Source: Microbacterium sp. SLBN-146 (GTDB lineage Bacteria > Actinomycetota > Actinomycetes > Actinomycetales > Microbacteriaceae). Taken from it: 64,000 nt of DNA. The notes under the pieces are model-generated. The model was not told the origin of the DNA and searched no databases. It was given only the letters and a program-made list of their open reading frames with translations. Positions 34,710-47,116 of this stretch are shown in pieces. The position numbers and the translations under genes were made by a program. Within the stretch, counting starts at the first letter, position 1. Each line of letters begins with the position of its first letter. Where the stretch lies: assembly GCF_006715145.1 (NCBI RefSeq), contig NZ_VFMR01000001.1, positions 1 through 64,000 on the forward strand, in the 5' to 3' direction.

Positions 34710-36191
34710 GTGACGGATCTGGCGATCAAGCCTGGCGCTGACGATGCGTCGACGGGAGCGACGTCCGTCGTGGACGCCTCCACCGACGCGCCCGCAACAC
34801 CGGACGAGTCGACGACGACCGGACCTCTCGAGTGGGCTCCCGCCGAGCCGCAGCCGAAGAAGAAGCGTGTCGGCCTGTGGATCGGCCTCGGCGCCGGTGC
34901 CGCTCTCGCAGGCCTCGTGGCCGCATCGCTCGTGCTCATCGCCCCCGGCACATCCGTCGGCGGCGTATCCGTCGGATTCATGACTCCCGGCGCCGCAACC
35001 GACGCCCTCGCACAGCGCCTCGCCGAGACGACGGTCGTCCTCACGGGCGACGGCGCCGATGCCGAACTGACGGGCGCCGACCTCGGCGCGACGCTCGACG
35101 CTCGAGCCCTCGCCGACACGGCGTTCGCCGAGCGTCCCGGTTGGAACGTGACCCAGTGGTTCGGAGAATCCGTTCCCGCCGTGGTCACGATCGACGATGT
35201 CGCGGCGACCGAAGCACTGCGGGGCATCGCCCCCGAGCTCTACACCGACCCCGTCGATGCGACGCTCGCCTTCGACGCCGCCACCGCGACCTATGTCACG
35301 ACGCCCTCCGTCGAAGGCACGGGGATCGACGTCAGCGCCGTGCGCGACGCCCTCCAGTCGGCGTTCATCGCCGGGGAGAGCCGCGTCGAGCTGGATGCCG
35401 TCGCAGCCCCCGTCGACGCGAGCACGCCGACCTACGTGGCGGAGTCCGCCGCGGCCAACCTGAACGGCATCCTTGATCACGCCGGGTTCTACGTCGGCGA
35501 GGAACGGACCGTCCCGATCGACCGTGCCGTCGTCGCCTCCTGGCTGACCGTCGAGCCGAGCGACCGCGGCACTTTCGAGATCACCGCTGACGAAGCCGCG
35601 ATCCAGCAGGTGGTCGACACGCTTCCCGGCATCGTCGACCGCGCGCCCGTCAACAACACCGTCATCACCGACACCGCGGGAAAGGTCCTGCGCGAAGAGT
35701 CGGCAGGCGTCGTCGGCCGCGAGCTCGGCGACCCGTCGCAGATCGCCGGCGATTACGCCGCACAGCTTGCGACGGGCAACGGCGCCTTCACGCTTCCCGT
35801 CACCGAAGTGCCATTCACGACGACGACGCTCGCCCGCAACGTCGTGGTCGACCTGAGCGAACAGCGCGTCTACCTCTACGAGAACGGCAACATCGTCAAC
35901 TCGTACCTCGCGTCGACCGGTAAGTCGGGATCTCCGACCTTCACCGGATCGTTCCGCGTGAACTGGAAGACGCCCATGCAAGACCTCGGATGCTTCGAAG
36001 GAGCGCCGTACTGCACCGAGAACGTGCCGTACCTCGCCTACTTCAACGGCGACCAGGCCCTGCACGGCGCCTACTGGCACAACAACTTCGGCAACGTCAT
36101 GAGCCACGGTTGCGTCAACCTGCCCGTGGCCACCGCGAAGTCCGTCTACGAATGGGTCGCCGTCGGCACCGAGGTCCGCGTCCAGTCCTGA
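34710..36191 (+). CDS. L,D-transpeptidase (YkuD) with two peptidoglycan-binding-4-like repeats
   Basis: 493 residues. A disordered cytoplasmic N-terminus and a basic patch (KKKR) precede a single membrane helix at about 53-75. Two beta-rich repeats of the kind found before YkuD domains span about 85-340. The catalytic domain begins near 370 (VVDLSEQRVYLYENG) and ends with the YkuD signature HNNFGNVMSHGCVNLP, with nucleophile Cys468. It makes or anchors 3-3 cross-links in peptidoglycan outside the membrane. The GTG has a GGGGGG ribosome site. A 13-codon open frame (34672-34713) overlaps its start as GTGA. Confidence 0.92.
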   Translation: MTDLAIKPGADDASTGATSVVDASTDAPATPDESTTTGPLEWAPAEPQPKKKRVGLWIGLGAGAALAGLVAASLVLIAPGTSVGGVSVGFMTPGAATDALAQRLAETTVVLTGDGADAELTGADLGATLDARALADTAFAERPGWNVTQWFGESVPAVVTIDDVAATEALRGIAPELYTDPVDATLAFDAATATYVTTPSVEGTGIDVSAVRDALQSAFIAGESRVELDAVAAPVDASTPTYVAESAAANLNGILDHAGFYVGEERTVPIDRAVVASWLTVEPSDRGTFEITADEAAIQQVVDTLPGIVDRAPVNNTVITDTAGKVLREESAGVVGRELGDPSQIAGDYAAQLATGNGAFTLPVTEVPFTTTTLARNVVVDLSEQRVYLYENGNIVNSYLASTGKSGSPTFTGSFRVNWKTPMQDLGCFEGAPYCTENVPYLAYFNGDQALHGAYWHNNFGNVMSHGCVNLPVATAKSVYEWVAVGTEVRVQS

Positions 36192-36214
36192 GTACGCTGC
36201 CGACACTCAGCACA

Positions 36215-36255
36215 CACGAAGAAGCCCCGGCTCGGTGAGCCGGGGCTTCTTCGTG
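36215..36255. terminator. bidirectional hairpin terminator
   Basis: A perfect 19-bp stem (GAAGAAGCCCCGGCTC and its inverse) with a GGT loop sits between two converging genes, 24 bp after the transpeptidase stop and 8 bp after the isocitrate dehydrogenase stop. AAGAA/TTCTT at the base gives a T-run in both directions. Confidence 0.93.
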
Positions 36256-36262
36256 CGCGTGG

Positions 36263-38485
<2,223 letters not shown>

Positions 38486-38515
38486 CGGTGTCGTCTCCGT
38501 TCGGGTCGTCCTGCC

Positions 38516-38521
38516 AGCCTA
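38516..38521 (-). promoter_or_regulatory. -10 box of icd
   Basis: TAGGCT on the minus strand, 31 nt before the GTG. The 32-bp palindrome begins 9 bp upstream of it. Confidence 0.55.
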
Positions 38522-38530
38522 TCGCACCGG

Positions 38531-38562
38531 GCCAAAGTATCTCGACGTCGAGATACTTTGGC
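38531..38562. promoter_or_regulatory. perfect 32-bp palindrome, probable operator of icd
   Basis: GCCAAAGTATCTCGAC followed by its exact inverse, with no spacer. It covers about -19 to -50 of the inferred icd promoter and lies in the 142-bp space shared with the divergent acetyltransferase gene. Repressor or activator binding here could control both. The core TATCTCGACGTCGAGATA could bind a homodimeric regulator; I cannot name it. Confidence 0.8.
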
Positions 38563-38615
38563 CGACGCTGCCCCCAGTGCCGCGACCGATCATGTCACCT
38601 GACCGCGATTGCCGT

Positions 38616-38627
38616 TAGCCTTGCTCT
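38616..38627 (+). promoter_or_regulatory. leaderless-type -10 box (TAGCCT, 6 nt before ATG)
   Basis: TAGCCT at 38616-38621, TGCTCT, then the ATG at 38628. There is no ribosome-binding sequence. Confidence 0.6.
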
Positions 38628-39080
38628 ATGACGGAACTGCGACTGGTCGAACTGTCCGCTGCGACGATCGTCGCGGTCAACAACATGTCGCTCAAACCCG
38701 GCCAGGAGCAGTTCCTCGCTCCCGTCAGCTACGGGATCGCCGCAACCGTCGTCAACCCGCAGACCTCGTGGCAGCGGGTCGTCCTCGACGGCGACGAGGT
38801 CGTCGGATTCGTCAGCGCGAACTTCGACCCCGAGACTCCCGTCGAGCACTTCCAGTCGGTGCTCTGGCGCATCAACGTCGACGCCGACGATCAGGGCCGC
38901 GGCGTGGGCCGGTTCGCCGTGCAGATGCTCCTCGATGAGGCCCGTCGACGCGGCATGGACCGTGTCGATGTCATCTACGAAGCCGGCGAGGAAGGTCCGC
39001 AGGCATTCTTCGAGCGCGTCGGCTTCACACCCGTGGGCGAGACCGAGTACGGTGAGGTCATCGCCGAGATCCGGATCTGA
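38628..39080 (+). CDS. GNAT-family N-acetyltransferase
   Basis: 150 residues. The acetyl-CoA pyrophosphate loop is DDQGRGVGRFAVQM (87-100), following the beta-4 strand LWRINVDAD. The C-terminal GPQAFFERVGFTPVG is the usual GNAT motif B region. The overall layout, with NNMSLKPGQEQFLAPVSYG near the N-terminus, is like spermine/spermidine or diamine acetyltransferases, but the substrate is not established. It is divergent from icd and shares its palindrome. Confidence 0.83.
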   Translation: MTELRLVELSAATIVAVNNMSLKPGQEQFLAPVSYGIAATVVNPQTSWQRVVLDGDEVVGFVSANFDPETPVEHFQSVLWRINVDADDQGRGVGRFAVQMLLDEARRRGMDRVDVIYEAGEEGPQAFFERVGFTPVGETEYGEVIAEIRI

Positions 39081-39215
39081 CCGATCCCGGCGATCCATCC
39101 CCCACCTCGGCCGTCACGGTCGTCTCCAGCCGCGGCGGGGCCTCGGATTCCCCTCCCCCACCGAGGCCTCGTCGCCTGGCATCCGCGCGGCACCCGGCAT
39201 CCCGACCTCCTTCTT

Positions 39216-39300
39216 CGTCGAGACACCGCGATCTCGCCGAGCCACCCCGTTATCTGCGCGCATTTGCGGGGTGTTTCGGCGAGATCGCGGGGTCTCGACG
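39216..39300. repeat. long palindromic element D (GATCTCGCCGA family, copy 2)
   Basis: It matches element C at 10698-10782 along both arms, across the core (TATCTGCGCGCA here, TATATGCGCGCA there) and into the flanks (TTCTTCGTCGAGAC and TCTCGAC-GAA-GGGG). The two copies are 28 kb apart in different gene contexts, so this is a dispersed element. It lies between the acetyltransferase gene and the end of the convergent ABC exporter. Confidence 0.82.
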
Positions 39301-39319
39301 GAAAGGGGATGCGGGATGC

Positions 39320-41137
39320 TCAGACGAGGGACTCGCGCCAGGCCCGGTGCAACTGGGCGAACTTGCCCGTGCCCTCGATGAGGGCCTGTGGCACGTCGTC
39401 CTCGATGATCCGCCCGTGCTCCATGACGAGCACGCGGTCCGCGATCGCGACCGTCGAGAGGCGGTGCGCGATGATGATCGCGGTGCGGTCGGCGAGGAGC
39501 GTCTGCAGGGCGTTCTGGATGAGCCGCTCCGACGGGATGTCGAGCGACGCGGTCGCCTCATCGAGGATCAGCACCGCGGGGTCGGCGAGGAAGGCCCGGG
39601 CGAACGAGATCAGCTGACGCTGACCCGCCGAGACGCGACCACCGCGCTTGTTGACGTCGGTCGCGTATCCGTCGGGGAGCCGCTCGATGAACGCGTCGGC
39701 ACCGACGGCGCGAGCGGCCGCGCGGATCTCGTCGAGCGTCGCGTCGGGCTTTCCCAGCGCGATGTTGTCAGCCACTGTCCCGCTGAACAGGTACGCCTCC
39801 TGCGTCACCATGACGATCGCGCGGCGGAGGTCCTTGGGGTGCAGCGACCTCAGATCGACGCCGTCGAGCGTGATCGTCCCCTTCGTCGGATCGTAGAAAC
39901 GCGACACGAGCTTCGCGAGGGTCGACTTGCCGGCACCCGTCGTGCCGACGAGTGCGATCGTCTGACCGGCCGGGATGTCGAGCGTGAAGTCCGGGAGGAT
40001 CGTGCGGGTATCGGAGTATCCGAAGGTCACGTCCTGGAAGCGGACGTGCCCGCGCGCCTCCCACAGGTCGACGGGGTTGCGCGGATCGGGCACCGTGGGC
40101 TCCTCTTCAAGGACGCCGGAGACCTTCTCGAGGGCTGCCGTCGCCGACTGGTAGGAGTTCAGGAAGAACGCGACCTCTTGCATGGGCGAGAAGAAGTTCC
40201 GGACGAAGACGACCGCACCCAGGAGAGTGCCGACGAGGATCGTGCCGTCGGCCACCCTGAGACCACCCCAGAAGACGATGAACGCGAGGGCGAACGAGGC
40301 GATCGCCATGAGCCCGGGCTCGAACGTTCCGAAGAGTCGGATGGAGCGGATGTTGACGTCGCGGTACTGCAGCGCGAGCTCGCCGAACTCCTCGTCGTTG
40401 CGAGCCTCCTTCCGGAAGGCCTTGACGGCACGGATGCCGGTCATCGTCTCGACGAACTTGACGATGACCTTCGCGCTCACGACGCGAGACTCGCGATACA
40501 CGACCTGAGAGCGGAGGTAGAACCAGCGCATCAGCAAGAAGAGCGGAACGCCCGCGATCGTGAGGATGACGCCCGACTGCCAGTCGAGGAAATAGAGCGC
40601 CGCGAGAGTGAACAGACCGTAGAGGACGCCCGACACGAGTTCGTTGAGGCCACCGTCGAGAAGCTCGCGGATGGTGTCGAGGTCGCTCGTCTGGCGCGAG
40701 ATGATCCGGCCTGACGTGTACGACTCGTGGAACTCCAGACTCAGCCGCTGCGTGTGCAGGAAGATGCGCTTGCGGAGCTCCAGCATGATCGCCTGCGTCA
40801 GACGTGCGGCGACGACGACGTACCAGCCGATGAGCGCCGCGCCGCCGAAGCTCGTCAGCAGGTAGACCGCGACGATCATGATCGTCGGCATCCAGTCCAT
40901 GCGGTCGACCGCGGCCGGGAGAGCCGTATTGATGCCGTACGCGATGAGGAGCGGGCCGACGACGCGCATCGCCGTCGACACCACGAGCACCGCGCCCGCG
41001 AGGATGAGCTGCGCGCGCACGGGGACCACGAGCGACCCGAGCAGGTGCAGCGAGCGCCGCCGGATCGACCGGCTCTCTTCGCGCGTGTAGTCGGAGCGGT
41101 CTTCGCCGCTGGTTCCCGAGACCGTCGTCGTGCTCAC
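39320..41137 (-). CDS. ABC exporter half-transporter (partner with canonical catalytic Glu)
   Basis: 605 residues: a six-helix type-IV exporter domain (about 35-340) followed by an ATPase. Walker A is [10 protein letters not shown] (397-406), the Q-loop is [10 protein letters not shown], and Walker B is intact with Asp526-Glu527. The signature is VSAGQ (502-506) instead of LSGGQ. The upstream gene encodes the partner and overlaps by 4 bp. The deviant signature here and the deviant Walker B there would form one inactive and one active ATP site, the hallmark of heterodimeric multidrug or peptide exporters. Confidence 0.92.
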   Translation of the reverse strand: MSTTTVSGTSGEDRSDYTREESRSIRRRSLHLLGSLVVPVRAQLILAGAVLVVSTAMRVVGPLLIAYGINTALPAAVDRMDWMPTIMIVAVYLLTSFGGAALIGWYVVVAARLTQAIMLELRKRIFLHTQRLSLEFHESYTSGRIISRQTSDLDTIRELLDGGLNELVSGVLYGLFTLAALYFLDWQSGVILTIAGVPLFLLMRWFYLRSQVVYRESRVVSAKVIVKFVETMTGIRAVKAFRKEARNDEEFGELALQYRDVNIRSIRLFGTFEPGLMAIASFALAFIVFWGGLRVADGTILVGTLLGAVVFVRNFFSPMQEVAFFLNSYQSATAALEKVSGVLEEEPTVPDPRNPVDLWEARGHVRFQDVTFGYSDTRTILPDFTLDIPAGQTIALVGTTGAGKSTLAKLVSRFYDPTKGTITLDGVDLRSLHPKDLRRAIVMVTQEAYLFSGTVADNIALGKPDATLDEIRAAARAVGADAFIERLPDGYATDVNKRGGRVSAGQRQLISFARAFLADPAVLILDEATASLDIPSERLIQNALQTLLADRTAIIIAHRLSTVAIADRVLVMEHGRIIEDDVPQALIEGTGKFAQLHRAWRESLV

Positions 41138-42990
41138 GAGGTCACCTCCCGTCCGTGCGTCGAGTTGTAGGGCTGGTAGCGGAGATCGCGCACGCGAGCT
41201 TCCTCGTCTTCCAGGCTCGAGATGACGTGCCGGTAGTGATCGCTCGTCCGCAGGAGTTCGGAATGCGTCCCGACGGCCGTGATCCGGCCGGACTCCATGA
41301 GGGCGACCCGATCGGCGAGCATGACCGTCGACGGGCGATGCGCCACGACGAGCGCCGTCGTGTCGGACATCACCTCGCGCAGAGCGTCCTCGACGAGCGC
41401 CTCGGTGTCGACGTCGAGCGCCGACAGCGGGTCATCGAGGACGAGCACGGCGGGGCGCGCGGCGACGACGCGGGCGAGCGCGAGCCGCTGACGCTGGCCA
41501 CCCGAGAGCGACAGGCCCTCTTCACCGATGATCGTGTCGACGCCGTTCGGAAGCTCGTCGACGAAGCCCGCCTGAGCGACAGCGAGCGCTTCGCGCAGGA
41601 TCCGCTCGGCCTCCTCGCTTCCCGGCTCGAGGTCTTCGCGTCCGAGCAGGACGTTGTCGCGCACGCTCTGCGAGAAGAGCGTGGAGTCCTCGAAGGCCAT
41701 CCCCACGGCGCCGCGCAACTCGCCGAGGGTCAGGTCGCGCACGTCGACGCCGTCGATCGTGACGCGTCCGCCCGTGACGTCGTAGAGGCGTCCCGGCAGC
41801 GTCGTGAGCGTCGTTTTGCCCGAGCCCGTCAAGCCCACGAGGGCCATCGTCTCTCCCGGGCGCAGTGTCAGGTCGACACCGTCGATGAGATCGCGCTCCG
41901 AGGCCGCGGCATCCGGATACCGGAAGTGCACGTCTTCGAACGTGAGCGCACCGCGCGACCGACCGAGCGTCACGGGCTCGGCGGGGTCGGTGATGGTGTT
42001 CTCCTCGTCGAACACTTCGAAGAGCCGGTCCGTCGCCGTGCGGGCGTCGAGCATGAACGAGAAGAGGAAGCCGATCGACTCCATGGGCCAGCGCAGGACC
42101 GTCGCCATGACGAAGAACGCCACCAGTTCGGACGCCTGCAGCTGTCCGGATGCCGCGAGGTAGATGCCGACACCGAGGCACAGGGAGAAGGCGATGTCGG
42201 GGAGCAAGACGAGCCAGAACCAGATCCAGCCGACCGCGCGGGCCTTGCTGAGTTCGGTCTCGCGGAGCGTCTCGGCCTGGCGCGTGAACTTTTGGAGCGC
42301 GTGCTTTCCCCGGCCGAAGGCCTTGAGGACACGGATGCCGTGGACGCTCTCCTCGACGGAGGTCGCGAGGTCACCCGCCTGGTCCTGGCTCTGGCGCGCG
42401 AGCGTGCCGTAGGTCTTCTCGAAGCGGTAGCCCGCGTACCAGAGCGGCGCCGAGACGACGAGGAACGTGAGACCGAGGAGCCAGTGCCAGCGGAAGAGCA
42501 GCACGGTTCCCACGGCGATCGTCAGGACGTTGACGACGAGCAGGACGAGTCCGAACGCAAGCCAGCGGCGCAGCATGCTGATGTCCTGCATCATGCGGCT
42601 GAGCAGCTGACCGGACTGCCACTTGTCGTGGAAGGAGACGGGGAGGCGCTGCAGGCGCGCATAGAACGTCTGCCGGATGTCGTACTCGACCATCGTCGCG
42701 GGCCCGAGCACGAACCAGCGCCGCAGCCACACCATGACGGCTTCCGCGAGACCGAGGCCGAGGATCGCCAGTGCGCCCCACACGAGGAGCGCGGGGTCGC
42801 CCGTTGCGATCGGTCCCGCGACGATGGCTTCGAGCACGAGGGGGATCGCCAGAGCGAGCAGACTCGCGATGAGCGCGCTCACGGCACCGAGCGTCAAGCG
42901 CGACAGGACCGGTTTGGCGAAGGGAAGGAGCCGCGCAAGCGCGCGAAGAGTGGACAGATCGGACCGGGGAGGTTGAGCGGTGGTGGTCAT
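41134..42990 (-). CDS. ABC exporter half-transporter (partner with Asp in place of catalytic Glu)
   Basis: 618 residues: six membrane helices (about 30-320), then an ATPase. Walker A is [10 protein letters not shown] (385-394), and the signature is canonical LSGGQ (495-499). Walker B ends LDDPLSALD, so residue 520 is Asp instead of Glu. The Q-loop position reads Glu ([10 protein letters not shown]). These changes mark the degenerate-site subunit of a heterodimer with the gene product at 39320. The substrate is unknown, probably a drug, lipid or peptide. A leader of about 270 nt with a small ORF precedes it. Confidence 0.92.
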   Translation of the reverse strand: MTTTAQPPRSDLSTLRALARLLPFAKPVLSRLTLGAVSALIASLLALAIPLVLEAIVAGPIATGDPALLVWGALAILGLGLAEAVMVWLRRWFVLGPATMVEYDIRQTFYARLQRLPVSFHDKWQSGQLLSRMMQDISMLRRWLAFGLVLLVVNVLTIAVGTVLLFRWHWLLGLTFLVVSAPLWYAGYRFEKTYGTLARQSQDQAGDLATSVEESVHGIRVLKAFGRGKHALQKFTRQAETLRETELSKARAVGWIWFWLVLLPDIAFSLCLGVGIYLAASGQLQASELVAFFVMATVLRWPMESIGFLFSFMLDARTATDRLFEVFDEENTITDPAEPVTLGRSRGALTFEDVHFRYPDAAASERDLIDGVDLTLRPGETMALVGLTGSGKTTLTTLPGRLYDVTGGRVTIDGVDVRDLTLGELRGAVGMAFEDSTLFSQSVRDNVLLGREDLEPGSEEAERILREALAVAQAGFVDELPNGVDTIIGEEGLSLSGGQRQRLALARVVAARPAVLVLDDPLSALDVDTEALVEDALREVMSDTTALVVAHRPSTVMLADRVALMESGRITAVGTHSELLRTSDHYRHVISSLEDEEARVRDLRYQPYNSTHGREVTS

Positions 42991-43258
42991 GATCCTTGCA
43001 AGGGTGGAGCGGATGCCGCGACGGATGGGCGGCGAGGAGCCTCGACGAGGCGTGAGGAAATGCGTGGTTCCTGTGAGGGAACGCTCCGCGGGGCGGCGTT
43101 ATGCCGGGCGTCGGGAAGAAACGGTCATCCCGCGACAGCGCGCGAGCCCTCGGGGCCCCGACGAGCGGCGGCGAGGATGACGGCGGCCTTGGCGACAATG
43201 GCGACCTGGTGCATGACATCCTCCTGAGGTAAGAGCGAGTGGGCCGCGAGCGCGACAG
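42991..43258 (-). promoter_or_regulatory. long 5' leader of the ABC exporter operon
   Basis: From the inferred start near 43258 to the ATG at 42990 the leader is about 268 nt. It contains the small ORF at 43125-43214 and a further 134 nt without another gene. Short inverted repeats occur (CCTCGTCGAGG), but no strong terminator hairpin was found by eye. The layout resembles attenuator leaders of drug exporters. Confidence 0.5.
43125..43214 (-). CDS. 29-codon upstream ORF (possible leader peptide)
   Basis: It encodes MHQVAIVAKAAVILAAARRG and nine more residues, ending at TGA. The ATG has a near-perfect AGGAGG five bases before, stronger than most genes here, which argues for real translation. 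It sits between the promoter and the exporter gene. The N-terminal part is hydrophobic and the middle carries Arg-Arg-Gly-Pro, which could slow ribosomes. No family is recognised. A leader peptide that senses ribosome stalling is the best guess; a small membrane peptide is the alternative. Confidence 0.5.
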   Translation of the reverse strand: MHQVAIVAKAAVILAAARRGPEGSRAVAG

Positions 43259-43264
43259 CCCTCC

Positions 43265-43294
43265 AGCTTAGACCTGGGAATTGACTGAATGCAA
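43265..43294 (-). promoter_or_regulatory. promoter of the ABC exporter operon
   Basis: On the minus strand TTGCAT (43294-43289), 18 bp, TAAGCT (43270-43265). It is the best housekeeping-type promoter seen in the window. Confidence 0.55.
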
Positions 43295-43297
43295 GCG

Positions 43298-43804
43298 CTA
43301 TCCCACCAACAGCCCGGCCTCACGGTCGAGGAGCGACCGCTTCACTTCGAGCCCCCACGCGAATCCGCCGAGCGCGCCGCCCGTCCGCAGCACGCGATGA
43401 CACGGGACGAACAGCGCCGGGGCATTGCGAGCGCAGATGGATGCCGCGGCCCGCACGGCCTGCGGCGACCCGAGGTGCGTCGCGAACTGCGCGTACGTGA
43501 GCGGCTGCCCCAGCGCGATCTCCCGCAGGGCGCTCCAGCCGGTCAGCTGCATCGGCGTGCCGTGCTGGACGACCTCGACCGCGTCGATGGCCGAGAGCTC
43601 GCCGTCGTAGTAGGCGAGCGCGGCTTCCGCGGCATCCGTCTCCCCGGGTGACACCGCGGTCGGCCGGTCCTGCAGGCGGAGCCGCCCCAGGAGGCGGTCG
43701 AGGTCGTCGGTCCACCCCGAGGACATGACCCGCCCGGCCTCATCGGAGAGGATCATGAAGGCGCCGTCCGGGGTGTCGATGGTCTGGATGGTCGCGGTGC
43801 TCAT
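43298..43804 (-). CDS. ogt: methylated-DNA--protein-cysteine methyltransferase
   Basis: 168 residues. The active-site motif is [10 protein letters not shown] with acceptor Cys135. The helix-turn-helix recognition region reads [20 protein letters not shown], with the DNA-probing Arg. It removes alkyl groups from O6-alkylguanine in one suicidal step. It follows the Ada-AlkA gene on the same strand. A second start at 43834, directly after that gene's stop (TGAATG), would add [10 protein letters not shown] and would couple translation of the two. I prefer 43804 on family length. Confidence 0.9.
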   Translation of the reverse strand: MSTATIQTIDTPDGAFMILSDEAGRVMSSGWTDDLDRLLGRLRLQDRPTAVSPGETDAAEAALAYYDGELSAIDAVEVVQHGTPMQLTGWSALREIALGQPLTYAQFATHLGSPQAVRAAASICARNAPALFVPCHRVLRTGGALGGFAWGLEVKRSLLDREAGLLVG

Positions 43805-43834
43805 GTGTCGTCTTCTCTCTCGCGTGTTCAACAT

Positions 43835-45388
43835 TCAGTCTTCGGTGCGGGTCGGGGCACGCCCCGCCGCGGCTTCACGGGTGTCCGGCGCGGGGGCCTC
43901 GGCGTCCGGACTGAATCCTGAACGCCGACGCCGCCCGACCGGCTCGGGCCGGGGCGGGACGGCGCGCCAGAGGTGCGCGGTGAGGTAGCTGCGCCACGGC
44001 GCGGTGCGCGCCGCCCAGGCGGTGAGCGTCCGCGGTTCGGCGGGAAGGCCCACCGCGCCAGCACCGGCGCGGACGGCGACATCGCCCGGCAGGAAGACGT
44101 CGGGATCGCCGAGTACCCGCATGCGGACGTAGTCGGCCGTCCACGGACCGATGCCGGGCATCGCCAGCAGTGCGGCCCGCTGCTCGGGGCCGTCGTCGCC
44201 CGGGGTCAGCGTCAGGGTTCCCGCGGCCAGCGCGGCAGCGGCGCCGGTGACAGCCCGGATGCGGGCGCCCGGACCCCGGAGGACCTCGGCGCCGCGCTCG
44301 GCGATCGCCGACATGGTCGGGAAGAGGCGTCCGCCGAGGTCGCCGGCGGGCTCCCCCAGCGCCGCCGCGAGCGCCGTCAGCGCGGTCCGGGCGGCGACCA
44401 CGGTGATCTGCTGCCCGATCATGGCGCGGATGAGCATCTCGTGCGGATCCGCGGCACCGGGCACGCGGATGCCCGGGAGCCCGGCGACGAGGGGCGTGAG
44501 TTCGGGATGCCGCGACAGCTCGCCGTCCACGGCGAGGGGGTCGGCGTCGAGATCGAACAGGCGTCGCGCGCGCGACACGAGCGCGGAGAGGTCGGCCAGC
44601 TGCGTCAGCCGTGCGCGAAGGCGCACGCGACCCTCGCTGTCGAGGCGAAGCTCGAACCACGCTGGTCCGCCGGGGAGGCGGATGAATCGAGAGAACGACG
44701 ACGTCGTGGCATCCTCGACCCCCGCGACGGCGCGAGCCGCCATCCACGCGAAGAGCCCGTCGGCGTCGAGCGGGCCGCGATGCGGCAGCACGAGATCGAT
44801 CGCGCCGGGTACCGAGGCCGTCGAGTCCTTCGCCCGCCGCCGCGCGCGCAGTTCGAGGGGCGGCATCCCGAACACCTCCCGCACGGTGTCGTTGAACTGC
44901 CGGACGCTCGAGAAGCCCGCGGAGAACGCGACGTGGGATGCCGGGAGGTCGGTGCCGACGAGGAGCATGCGGGCCGTCTGGGCGCGATGTGCGCGGCTGA
45001 GGGCGAGGGGACCCGCACCGAGCTCGGCGGTGAGGAGGCGCGTCAGGTGCCGGGGCGAGTACCCGAGGCGGCGGGCGAGGCCCGGCACGCCTTCGCGCTC
45101 GACCACCCCATCGGCGATGAGCCGCATCGCCCGCCCCGCCGTGTCGCCTCGCACGTTCCATAGCGGAGACCCCGGTGCGGCCTCGGGAAGACAGCGCTTG
45201 CACGCGCGGTACCCTGCCTCGTGCGCCGCCGCCGACGTCGGGTAGAACGTGACGTTCGAGGGCTTCGGGGTGCGGGCGGGGCAGCTCGGACGGCAGTAGA
45301 TCCCGGTCGACCGCACGGCCGTCACGAACTGCCCGTCGAAGCGCGCATCGCGCGAGTCGATCGCACGATAGCGTTCGTCGAAGGTCAT
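43835..45388 (-). CDS. Ada-type zinc/AraC regulator fused to AlkA 3-methyladenine glycosylase
   Basis: 517 residues. The Ada N-terminal zinc domain supplies four Cys (GIYCRPSC and ACKRC), where one Cys takes methyl groups from phosphotriesters. An AraC-type double HTH follows (about 85-185). The AlkA glycosylase domain has [11 protein letters not shown], the helix-hairpin-helix [18 protein letters not shown], and catalytic Asp in FLPGDVAVR. It senses methylation damage, activates genes and removes damaged bases. The C-terminal O6-methyltransferase domain of E. coli Ada is absent; the separate ogt gene supplies it. An ATG at 45403 is an alternative start. Confidence 0.92.
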   Translation of the reverse strand: MTFDERYRAIDSRDARFDGQFVTAVRSTGIYCRPSCPARTPKPSNVTFYPTSAAAHEAGYRACKRCLPEAAPGSPLWNVRGDTAGRAMRLIADGVVEREGVPGLARRLGYSPRHLTRLLTAELGAGPLALSRAHRAQTARMLLVGTDLPASHVAFSAGFSSVRQFNDTVREVFGMPPLELRARRRAKDSTASVPGAIDLVLPHRGPLDADGLFAWMAARAVAGVEDATTSSFSRFIRLPGGPAWFELRLDSEGRVRLRARLTQLADLSALVSRARRLFDLDADPLAVDGELSRHPELTPLVAGLPGIRVPGAADPHEMLIRAMIGQQITVVAARTALTALAAALGEPAGDLGGRLFPTMSAIAERGAEVLRGPGARIRAVTGAAAALAAGTLTLTPGDDGPEQRAALLAMPGIGPWTADYVRMRVLGDPDVFLPGDVAVRAGAGAVGLPAEPRTLTAWAARTAPWRSYLTAHLWRAVPPRPEPVGRRRRSGFSPDAEAPAPDTREAAAGRAPTRTED

Positions 45389-45485
45389 CCCGGGGCTGGT
45401 CATACCCCTAGCCTGACACGCTCCCTCGGCAACGGCTCGCGGAAATCGGACACAGCTGTCGTGCCCGATCCCCGCCCCCACGACG

Positions 45486-47093
45486 TCAGTGGAAGAAGTG
45501 GCGCTCCCCCGTGAAGAACATCGTCACACCGGCGGCACGGGCCGCTTCGATGACCTCTTCGTCGCGCACCGATCCGCCCGGCTGCACGATCGTGCGGATG
45601 CCGGCGTCGATGAGGACCTGGGGTCCGTCGGCGAAGGGGAAGAACGCGTCGGATGCCGCGACGGAACCCGCCGCGCGGTCTCCGGCCCGCTCGACCGCCA
45701 GACGGCACGAGTCGACGCGGTTGACCTGCCCCATCCCGATGCCGACGGTCGCGGAGCCCTTCGCGAGGACGATCGCGTTGGACTTGACCGCGCGGCACGC
45801 CTTCCACGCGAAGATGAGGTTCGTCATGTCGTCGTCTTCTGGACGCTCGCCCGAGACGAGGCGCCAGTCCTTCGCGACGGACTCGATGTCGTCGGGGAAC
45901 CGGTCGGCATCCTGCAGGAGGAGACCGCCCGAGACGAGACGGACATCCATGGGCTCCTGACGCCAGTCGGCGGGAAGCTGCAGAACGCGCAGGTTCTTCT
46001 TGAGCTTGAAGACCTCGAGCGCCTCGGGCTCGAAGTCGGGGGCGACGATGACCTCCGTGAAGATGTCGCGAAGGTTCTCGGCCATCTTGAGCGTCACGGT
46101 GCGGTTCGCGGCGATGACGCCGCCGAACGCGGAGACGGGGTCGCACTCGTGCGCACGCAGGTGCGCGCTCGCGATGGGGTCGAGGGCGCTCGGAGCCGCG
46201 ACGGCGATACCGCACGGGTTGGCGTGCTTGATGATCGCGACAGCGGGCTTGACCATGTCGAAGGCGGCGCGGAGCGCGGCATCCGCGTCGACGTAGTTGT
46301 TGTACGACATCTCCTTGCCCTGGAGTTGCGTCGCCTGGGCGATGCCGTGCCCGCCGACGCGCGAGTAGATCGCCGCGCGCTGGTGCGAGTTCTCGCCGTA
46401 GCGGAGCGTCTCGAGGCGCTCGGCCTTGATCGTGAGGTGCTGCGGCAGTTCGGCGTCGGTGGAGAGCGTCTCCTCGGCGAACCACTGCGCGACGGCGCGG
46501 TCGTAGTTGGCCGTGTGGGCGAAGGCGCGCGCGGCGAGCTCACGGCGCTGCGTGAGGCTCGTGCCGCCTCCGGAGACGGCGGCGACGATCGCGGGGTACG
46601 ACTCGGGCGAGACGACGATCGCGACGTTGGCGAAGTTCTTCGCCGACGCGCGCACCATCGCGGGGCCGCCGATGTCGATCTGCTCGACGACGTCGGCAGA
46701 CTCGGCGCCCGAGGCGACCGTCTCGACGAACGGGTAGAGGTTCACGACGACGAGCTCGAAGGGTGCGATCTCGAGGTCGCGCAGCTGACGCTCGTGGTCC
46801 TCGAGACGGAGGTCGGCGAGGAGTCCCGCGTGGACGCCGGGGTGGAGCGTCTTGACGCGCCCGTCGAGCGACTCGGGGAAGCCTGTGACGGCGGAGACGT
46901 CGGTGACGGCATAGCCCGCTTCGCGCAGCAGCGACGCGGATCCGCCCGTCGAGACGATCTCGACCCCGGATGCCGCGAGGGCGGCGGCGAGGTCGAGGAG
47001 ACCCGTCTTGTCGCTCACCGACACGAGCGCGCGGCGGATGGGCACGACATCGCGGTCGCGGTACAGGGCGGGGTCGTGGCTCGGTCCGGCCAT
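45486..47093 (-). CDS. purH: AICAR transformylase / IMP cyclohydrolase
   Basis: 535 residues, catalysing the last two steps of IMP synthesis. The IMP cyclohydrolase half starts [17 protein letters not shown] and has [14 protein letters not shown] and [16 protein letters not shown]. The transformylase half has [13 protein letters not shown], the catalytic Lys-His pair in [13 protein letters not shown], and [10 protein letters not shown]. It uses 10-formyl-tetrahydrofolate made by FolD. The ATG at 47093 has a GAGGAG site. It lies 23 bp after purN in a DUF6350-purN-purH operon. Its substrate AICAR (ZMP) is the signal of the ZTP riboswitch before glyA. Confidence 0.96.
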   Translation of the reverse strand: MAGPSHDPALYRDRDVVPIRRALVSVSDKTGLLDLAAALAASGVEIVSTGGSASLLREAGYAVTDVSAVTGFPESLDGRVKTLHPGVHAGLLADLRLEDHERQLRDLEIAPFELVVVNLYPFVETVASGAESADVVEQIDIGGPAMVRASAKNFANVAIVVSPESYPAIVAAVSGGGTSLTQRRELAARAFAHTANYDRAVAQWFAEETLSTDAELPQHLTIKAERLETLRYGENSHQRAAIYSRVGGHGIAQATQLQGKEMSYNNYVDADAALRAAFDMVKPAVAIIKHANPCGIAVAAPSALDPIASAHLRAHECDPVSAFGGVIAANRTVTLKMAENLRDIFTEVIVAPDFEPEALEVFKLKKNLRVLQLPADWRQEPMDVRLVSGGLLLQDADRFPDDIESVAKDWRLVSGERPEDDDMTNLIFAWKACRAVKSNAIVLAKGSATVGIGMGQVNRVDSCRLAVERAGDRAAGSVAASDAFFPFADGPQVLIDAGIRTIVQPGGSVRDEEVIEAARAAGVTMFFTGERHFFH

Positions 47094-47116
47094 GCGGGTA
47101 CTCCTCGGGGTGGGCG

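Noticed and set aside
34672..34713. A 13-codon ORF (MSEKIPALPGGVA) overlapping the start of the L,D-transpeptidase gene
   Set aside because: It begins inside a likely -10 box (TACGAT), lacks a ribosome site, and is short enough to occur by chance. It is mentioned in the transpeptidase entry only.
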